This document shows positions 54,701 through 62,503 of a stretch of 64,000 nucleotides of DNA, in pieces. This stretch comes from Calliopsis andreniformis (Eukaryota; Arthropoda; Insecta; Hymenoptera; Andrenidae). Location: positions 1,984,001 to 2,048,000 of the forward strand of contig NW_027480482.1 of the NCBI RefSeq assembly GCF_051401765.1, given 5' to 3'. Under the pieces are notes generated by a model. The model ran no database searches. It was given only the letters and a program-made list of their open reading frames with translations, and was not told the DNA's origin. Position 1 is the first letter of the stretch; each line of letters begins with the position of its first letter. Made by a program: the position numbers and the translations under genes.

Positions 54701-55222
54701 CAATCCTCAATCCTCAATCCTCAATCCTCATTCTTCAATCCTCAATACCCAATCCTCAATCTTCAATCCTCAATCCTCAATCCTCAGTTCTCAATCCTCA
54801 ATCCTCAATCCTCAGTCCTCGAACCTCAATTCTGAATCCGCATTCCTGAATCCTCAATCTTCAGCCCTCAGTCATCAACAATCAGTTGTCAATCCTCAAT
54901 CCTCAATAGAATATCCTCAATTCACAGTTTTCAATACTCAATACTCAATCTGCAATCTTCAAACTTCTATCCACAATCATCAATTCTCATCACTCAACCC
55001 TCAACACTCAGTCCTCAATGCACAATCCTCAATCCCCAATCCTCAATCTTCAATCCTCAATTCTGAATCTTCAATCCTCAATCCTCAATCCTCAATACTC
55101 AACCATCAACCCTCAATTCTCAATACTCAATAGAATATCCTGAATTCTCAGGATTCTATACTCAAACCTCAATCCTCAGCCCTGAGCTCTCATTCACAAT
55201 CCTCAATCCTCAATCCTCAATC
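51199..55222 (+). repeat. 2012-bp tandem duplication
   Basis: Features at 51240, 51660, 52246, 52868 and 53118 recur at 53252, 53672, 54258, 54880 and 55130, all exactly 2012 bp later. The junction is at or just before 53211. There sequence of the type ccctgagctctcattcac (transition block) is followed directly by ctctatcctgaatcc, which belongs at 51199. The single-copy equivalent in copy 1 is about 9.7-11.9 kb. Confidence 0.85.
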
Positions 55223-57090
55223 CTCAATACTCAACCATCAATCCTCAATTCTCAATACTCAATAGAAAACCTTAATTCTCAGGATTCTATACTCAAACCT
55301 CAATCCTCAACCCTGAGCCCTCATTCACAATCCTCAATCCTCAATCCTCAATCCTCAACTCTCAATCCTCAATCCTCAGCCCTCAGTCCTCAAACCTCAA
55401 TCCTCAACCCTCAGCCCTCATCCTCAATCTTCAATCCTCAATCCTCAATCCTCAATCCCCAATACTCAATCTTCAATCCTCAATACTCTTTCTTTAATCC
55501 ACAATCCTCAATCCTCAATCCTCAAACCTCAACCTTCAATCCTCATTCCTCAATCCTCAATCCTCAATCTTCAATTCTCAATACTCAATCTTCATTCCTC
55601 AATCCTCAATCCTCAATCCTCAATCCTCAATCCTCAATCCTCAATATTCAATCGTCAGTCTTCAATCCTCAATACTCAAGCTTCAATACTCAATCCTCAA
55701 TCCTCAATCCTCAATCCTCAACTCTCAATCCTCGATCCTCAGTCCTCAGTCCTCAATCCTCAATCCACAATCCTCAGTCGTCACCCCTCACTCCTGAATT
55801 CTCAATCCTGAATCCTCAATCTTCAGACCTCAGACCTCAACAATCAGTTGTCAATCATCAATCCTCAATAGAATATCACTAATTCACAGTTTTCAATACT
55901 CAATACTCAATCTGCACTCTGCAAATCTCTATCCACAAACATCAATACTCATCACTCAACCCTCAACACTCAGTCCCCAATCCTCAGTCATCAATACTCA
56001 ATCCTCAATCCTCAATCCTCAATCCTCATTCTTCAATCCTCAGTACCAAATCCTCAATCTTCAATCCTCAATCCTCAATCCTCAATCCTCAATCCTCAAT
56101 CCTCATTTTTCAATCCTCAATACCCAATCCTCAATCTTCAATCCTCAATCCTGAAACCTCAATTCTCAATCCTCAATCCTCAGGCCTCAGTCCTCAGTCC
56201 TCAAACCTCAATCGTCAACCCACAGCCCTCATCGTCAATCCTCAATCCTCAATCTTCAATCCTCAGTCCCCAATCCTCAATCCTCAGTCCTCAAACCTCA
56301 ATCCTGTATCCTCAATCCTGAATCCTCAATCTTCAGACCTCAGACCTCAACAATCAGCTGTCAATCCTCAATCCTCAATAGAATATCGTCAATTCACAGT
56401 TTTCAATACTCAATACTCAATCTACAATCTTCAAATCTATATCCACAAACATCAATTCTCAAAACTCAACCCTCGACACTCAGTCCCCAATCGTCAATCT
56501 TCAATCCTCGATCCTCAATCCTCAATCCTCAATCCTCAATCTTCAATCCTCAATACTCAATCTTCAATCCTCAATCCTCAATCCTCAATCCTCAATCCTC
56601 AATCCTCAATCGTCAGCCTTCAGCCCTCAATACACAATCTTCAATCCTCAACACTCAATCCTCAATCCTCAATCCTCAATGCTCATTCTACAATCCTCAA
56701 TACCCAATCCTCAATCTTCAATCGTCAATCCTCAATCATCAATCCTCAATCTTCAATACTCAACCCTCAATCCTCAATCCTCAATCCTCAATACTCAACC
56801 ATCAGTCCTCAATTCTCAATACTCAATAGAATATCCTGAATTCTCAGGATTCTATACACAAACCTCAATCCTTAACCCTGAGCCCTCATTCACAATCCTC
56901 CATCCTCAATCCTCAATACTCAATCCTTAATCCTCAATCCTCAGTCCTCAATCCTCAATCCTCAATCCTCAATCCTCAATCCTCAACTCTCAATCCTCAA
57001 TCCTCAGCCCTCAGTCCTCAAACCTCAATCCTCAACCCTCAGCCCTCATCCTCAATCTTCAATCCTCAATCCTCAATCCTCAATCCTCAA
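54524..57090 (+). repeat. Transition between HOR-A and HOR-B, second copy
   Basis: Colinear with 11.0-14.4 kb, with L at 54880, 55842 and 56352 (AATCAGCTGT variant, as at 13269) and hairpins at 55130, 55262 (weakened) and 56826. It is shorter than copy 1 because it lacks about 231, 188 and 398 bp. The landmark corresponding to 14246 is lost in the last of these; that junction lies in a run of plain TCAATCC heptads near 57060-57105. Confidence 0.75.
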
Positions 57091-60000
57091 TCCTCAATCC
57101 TCAATCGTCAATCTTGAATCCTCAATACTCAATCTTCGATCCTCAATCCTCAATCCTCAATCCTCAATCCTCAATCCTCATTCTTCAATCCTCAATACCC
57201 AATCCTCAATCTTCAATACTCAATCCTCAATCCTCAATCCTCAATCCACAATACTCCTTCTTCAATCCTCAACACCCAATCCTCAATCTTCAATCCTCAA
57301 TCCTCAATCCTCAATCTTCAATCTTCAATACTCAATCTCCAATCCTCAATCCTCAGACCTCAAACCTCAATTCTGAAACCTCAATTCTGAATCCTCATTC
57401 CTGAATCCTCAATCTTCAGCCCTCAGTCATCAACAATCAGTTGTCAATCCTCAATCCTCAATAGAACATCCTCAATTCACATTTTTCAATACTCAATACC
57501 CAATCTGCAGTCTTCAAACCTCTATCCACAATCATCAATTCTCATCACTCAACCCTCAACACTGAGTCCTCAATGCTCAATCCTCAATCCTCAATTCTCA
57601 ATCTTTAATCCTCAATACTGAACCTTCAATCCTCAATCCTCAATCCTCAATACTCAATCCTCAATTCTCAGTCTTCAACACTCAGTCCCCAATCCTCAAT
57701 CTTCAATCCTCAATACTCAATCCTCAATCCTCAATCCTCAATCCTCAATCCTCAATCCTGAATGCTCAATCTTCAATCCTCAATCCTCAATCCTCAATCC
57801 TCAATCCTCAATCCTCAACCATCAATCCTCAATCTTCAATACTCAATCCTCAATCCTCAATCCTCAATCCTCAATACTCAACCATTAATCCTCAATTCTC
57901 AATACTCAATAGAATATCCTGAATTCTCAGGATTCTATACTCAATCCTCAATCCTCGATCTTCAATCATCAATATTCAATCTTCAATCCTCAATCCTCAA
58001 TCCTCAATCCTCAATCCTCAATCATCAATCCTCAATCTTCAATACTCAATCCTCAATCCCCAATCCTCAATCCTCAATACTCAACCATCAATCCTCAATT
58101 CCCAATACTCAATAGAATATCCTGAAATCTCAGGATTCTATACTCAAACCTCAATCCTCAGCCCTGAGCCCTCATTCACAATCCTCAATCCTCAATCCTC
58201 AATCCTCAATTCTCAATTCTCAATCCTCAGCCCTCAGTCCTCAAACCTCAATCATCAACCCTCAGCCCACGTCCTCAATCTTCAATCCTCAATCCTCAAT
58301 CCTCAATCCCCAATCCTCAGTCTTCAATCCACAATACTCTTTCTTCAATCCTCAATCCTCAATCCTCAATCCTCAATCCTCATTCTTCAATCCTCAATAC
58401 CCAATCCTCAATCTTCAATCCTCAATCCTCAATCCTCAATTCTCAATCCTCAATCCTCAATCCTCAGTCCTCGAACCTCAATTCTGAATCCGCTTTCCTG
58501 AATCCTCAATCTTCAGCCCTCAGTAATCAACAATCAGTTGTCAATCCTCAATCCTCAATAGAATAGCCTCAATACAGAGTTTTCAATACTCAATACTCAA
58601 TCTGCAATCTTCAATCCTCTATCCACAATCGTCAATCCTCATCACTCAACCCTCAACACTCAGTCCTCAATGCTCAATCCTCAATCCTCAATTCTCAATC
58701 TTCAATCCTCAATACTGAATCTTCAAACATCAATCCTCAATCCTCAATACTCAATCCTCAATCCTCAATCTTCAACACTCAGTCCCCAATCCTCAATCTT
58801 CAATCCTCAATACTCAATCCTCAATCCTCAATCCTCAATCCTCAATCCTCAGTCCTGAATGCTCAATCTTCAATCCTCAATCCTCAATCCTCAATCCTCA
58901 ATCCTCAATCCTCAATCATCAATCCTCAATCTTCAATACTCAATCCTCAATCCTCAATACTCAATCTTCAATCATCAATATTCATTCTTCAATCCTCAAT
59001 CCTCAATCCTCAATCCTCAATCCTCAATCATCAAACCTCAATGTTCAATCCTCAATACCCAATCCTCAATCTTCAATCCTCAATAATCAATCCTCAATCC
59101 ACAATCCTCAATCCTCAATCCTCAGTCCTTAAACCACAATCCTGAATCCCCAATCCTGAGTCCTCAATCTTCAGCGCTCAGTCCTAAACAATGAGTTGTC
59201 AATCCTCAATCGTCAATAGAATATCCTCAGCTCAGAGCTATCAATACGCAATACTCAGTCTGCAATCTTCAAATCTCTATCCACAAACATCAATTCTCAT
59301 CACTCAACCCTCAACACTCAGTCCCCAATCTTCAATCTTCAATCCTCAATCCTCAATCCTCAATCCTTAATCCTCAATCCTCAGTCCTCAATCCTAAATC
59401 TTTAATTCTCAATCCTCGATCCTCAGTCCTCAGTCCTCAAACCTCAATCCTCAACTCTCAGCCCTCATCCTCAATCCTCAGTCCTCAGTCTTCAATCCTC
59501 AATCCTCAGTCCGCAATACTCAACCTTCAATCCTCAATCCATGGTCCTCAAACCTCAATTCTGAATCCTCAATCCTGAATCCTCAATCTTCAGACCTCAG
59601 TCATCAACAATCAGTTGTCAATCCTCAATCCTCAATAGAATATCCTCAATTCACAGTTTTCAATACTCAATACTCAATCTGCAATCTTCAAACCTCTATC
59701 CACAAACAACAATTCCCATTACTCAACCCTCAACACTCAGTCCTCAATGTCCAATCCTCAATCCTCAATCCTCAATCCTCAATCGTCAATCTTCAATCCT
59801 CAATACTCAATCTTCGATCCTCAATCCTCAATCCTCAATCCTCAATCCTCAATCCTCATTCTTCAATCCTCAATACCCAATCCTCAATCTTCAATACTCA
59901 ATCCTCAATCCTCAATCCTCAATCCACAATACTCCTTCTTCAATCCTCAACACCCAATCCTCAATCTTCAATCCTCAATCCTCAATCCTCAATCTTCAAT

Positions 60001-62291
60001 CTTCAATACTCAATCTCCAATCCTCAATCCTCAGACCTCAAACCTCAATTCTGAAACCTCAATTCTGAATCCTCATTCCTGAATCCTCAATCTTCAGCCC
60101 TCAGTCATCAACAATCAGTTGTCAATCCTCAATCCTCAATAGAACATCCTCAATTCACATTTTTCAATACTCAATACCCAATCTGCAGTCTTCAGACCTC
60201 TATCCACAATCATCAATTCTCATCACTCAACCCTCAACACTGAGTCCTCAATGCTCAATCCTCAATCCTCAATTCTCAATCTTCAATCCTCAATACTGAA
60301 CCTTGAATCCTCAATCCTCAATCCTCAATACTCAATCCTCAATTCTCAGTCTTCAACACTCAGTCCCCAATCCTCAATCTTCAATCCTCAATACTCAATC
60401 CTCAATCCTCAATCCTCAATCCTCAATCCTCAATCCTGAATGCTCAATCTTCAATCCTCAATCCTCAATCCTCAATCCTCAATCCTCAATCCTCAACCAT
60501 CAATCCTCAATCTTCAATACTCAATCCTCAATCCTCAATCCTCAATCCTCAATACTCAACCATTAATCCTCAATTCTCAATACTCAATAGAATATCCTGA
60601 ATTCTCAGGATTCTATACTCAATCCTCAATCCTCGATCTTCAATCATCAATATTCAATCTTCAATCCTCAATCCTCAATCCTCAATCCTCAATCCTCAAT
60701 CATCAATCCTCAATCTTCAATACTCAATCCTCAATCCCCAATCCTCAATCCTCAATACTCAACCATCAATCCTCAATTCCCAATACTCAATAGAATATCC
60801 TGAAATCTCAGGATTCTATACTCAAACCTCAATCCTCAGCCCTGAGCCCTCATTCACAATCCTCAATCCTCAATCCTCAATCCTCAATTCTCAATTCTCA
60901 ATCCTCAGCCCTCAGTCCTCAAACCTCAATCATCAACCCTCAGCCCACGTCCTCAATCTTCAATCCTCAATCCTCAATCCTCAATCCCCAATCCTCAATC
61001 TTCAATCCACAATACTCTTTCTTCAATCCTCAATCCTCAATCCTCAATCCTCAATCCTCATTCTTCAATCCTCAATACCCAATCCTCAATCTTCAATCCT
61101 CAATCCTCAATCCTCAATTCTCAATCCTCAATCCTCAATCCTCAGTCCTCGAACCTCAGTTCTGAATCCGCTTTCCTGAATCCTCAATCTTCAGCCCTCA
61201 GTAATCAACAATCAGTTGTCAATCCTCAATCCTCAATAGAATAGCCTCAATTCAGAGTTTTCAATACTCAATACTCAATCTGCAATCTTCAAACCTCTAT
61301 CCACAATCATCAATTCTCATCACTCAACCCTCAACACTCAGTCCTCAATGCTCAATCCTCAATCCTCAATTCTCAATCTTCAATCCTCAATACTGAATCT
61401 TCAAACATCAATCCTCAATCCTCAATACTCAATCCTCAATCCTCAATCTTCAACACTCAGTCCCCAATCCTCAATCTTCAATCCTCAATACTCAATCCTC
61501 AATCCTCAATCCTCAATCCTCAATCCTCAGTCCTGAATGCTCAATCTTCAATCCTCAATCCTCAATCCTCAATCCTCAACCCTCAATCCTCAATCATCAA
61601 TCCTCAATCTTCAATACTCAATCCTCAATCCTCAATACTCAATCTTCAATCATCAATATTCATTCTTCAATCCTCAATCCTCAATCCTCAATCCTCAATC
61701 CTCAATCATCAAACCTCAATGTTCAATCCTCAATACCCAATCCTCAATCTTCAATCCTCAATAATCAATCCTCAATCCACAATCCTCAATCCTCAATCCT
61801 CAGTCCTTAAACCACAATCCTGAATCCCCAATCCTGAGTCCTCAATCTTCAGCGCTCAGTCCTAAACAATGAGTTGTCAATCCTCAATCGTCAATAGAAT
61901 ATCCTCAGCTCAGAGTTATCAATACGCAATACTCAGTCTGCAATCTTCAAATCTCTTTCCATAAACATCAATTCTCATCACTCAACCCTCAACACTCAGT
62001 CCCCAATCTTCAATCTTCAATCCTCAATCCTCAATCCTCAATCCTCAATCCTCTATCCTCAATTCCCAATCCTCGATCCTCAGTCCTCAGTCCTCAAACC
62101 TCAATCCTCAACCCTCAGCCCTCATCCTCAATCCTCAATCCTCAATCTTCAATCCTCAGTCCTCGATCCTCAATCCTCAATCCTCAATCCACAATCCTCA
62201 GTCCTCAAACCTCAATCCTGAATCCTCAATCCTGAATCCTCAATCTTCAGACCTCAGACCTCAACAATCAGTTGTCAATCCTCAATCCTCA
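57091..62291 (+). repeat. HOR-B array, second block (two units)
   Basis: Units are 57091-59746 and 59747-62291. The spacings are 1097, 658, 419, 504, 1097, 658, 398, with hairpin pairs at 57909/58112 and 60587/60790. Most features lie 40027 or 40041 bp after those of units 2 and 3 in copy 1. The beginning carries the unit-1 variant cgtcaatcttgaatcc, so one unit was lost here or gained in copy 1. Confidence 0.87.
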
Positions 62292-62503
62292 ATAGAATAT
62301 CATCTATTCACACCTTTCAGTACTCAATATTCAACCTGCAATCTTCAAATCTCTGTCCACAAACATCAATTCTCATCACTCAGCCCTCAACACTCAGTCC
62401 CCAATCCTAAATCTTCAATCCTCAATCATCAATTCTCAATCCTCAGTTCTCAATCTTTAATCCACAATACTCAATCTGCAGTCCTCAATCCTCAATCCTC
62501 AAT

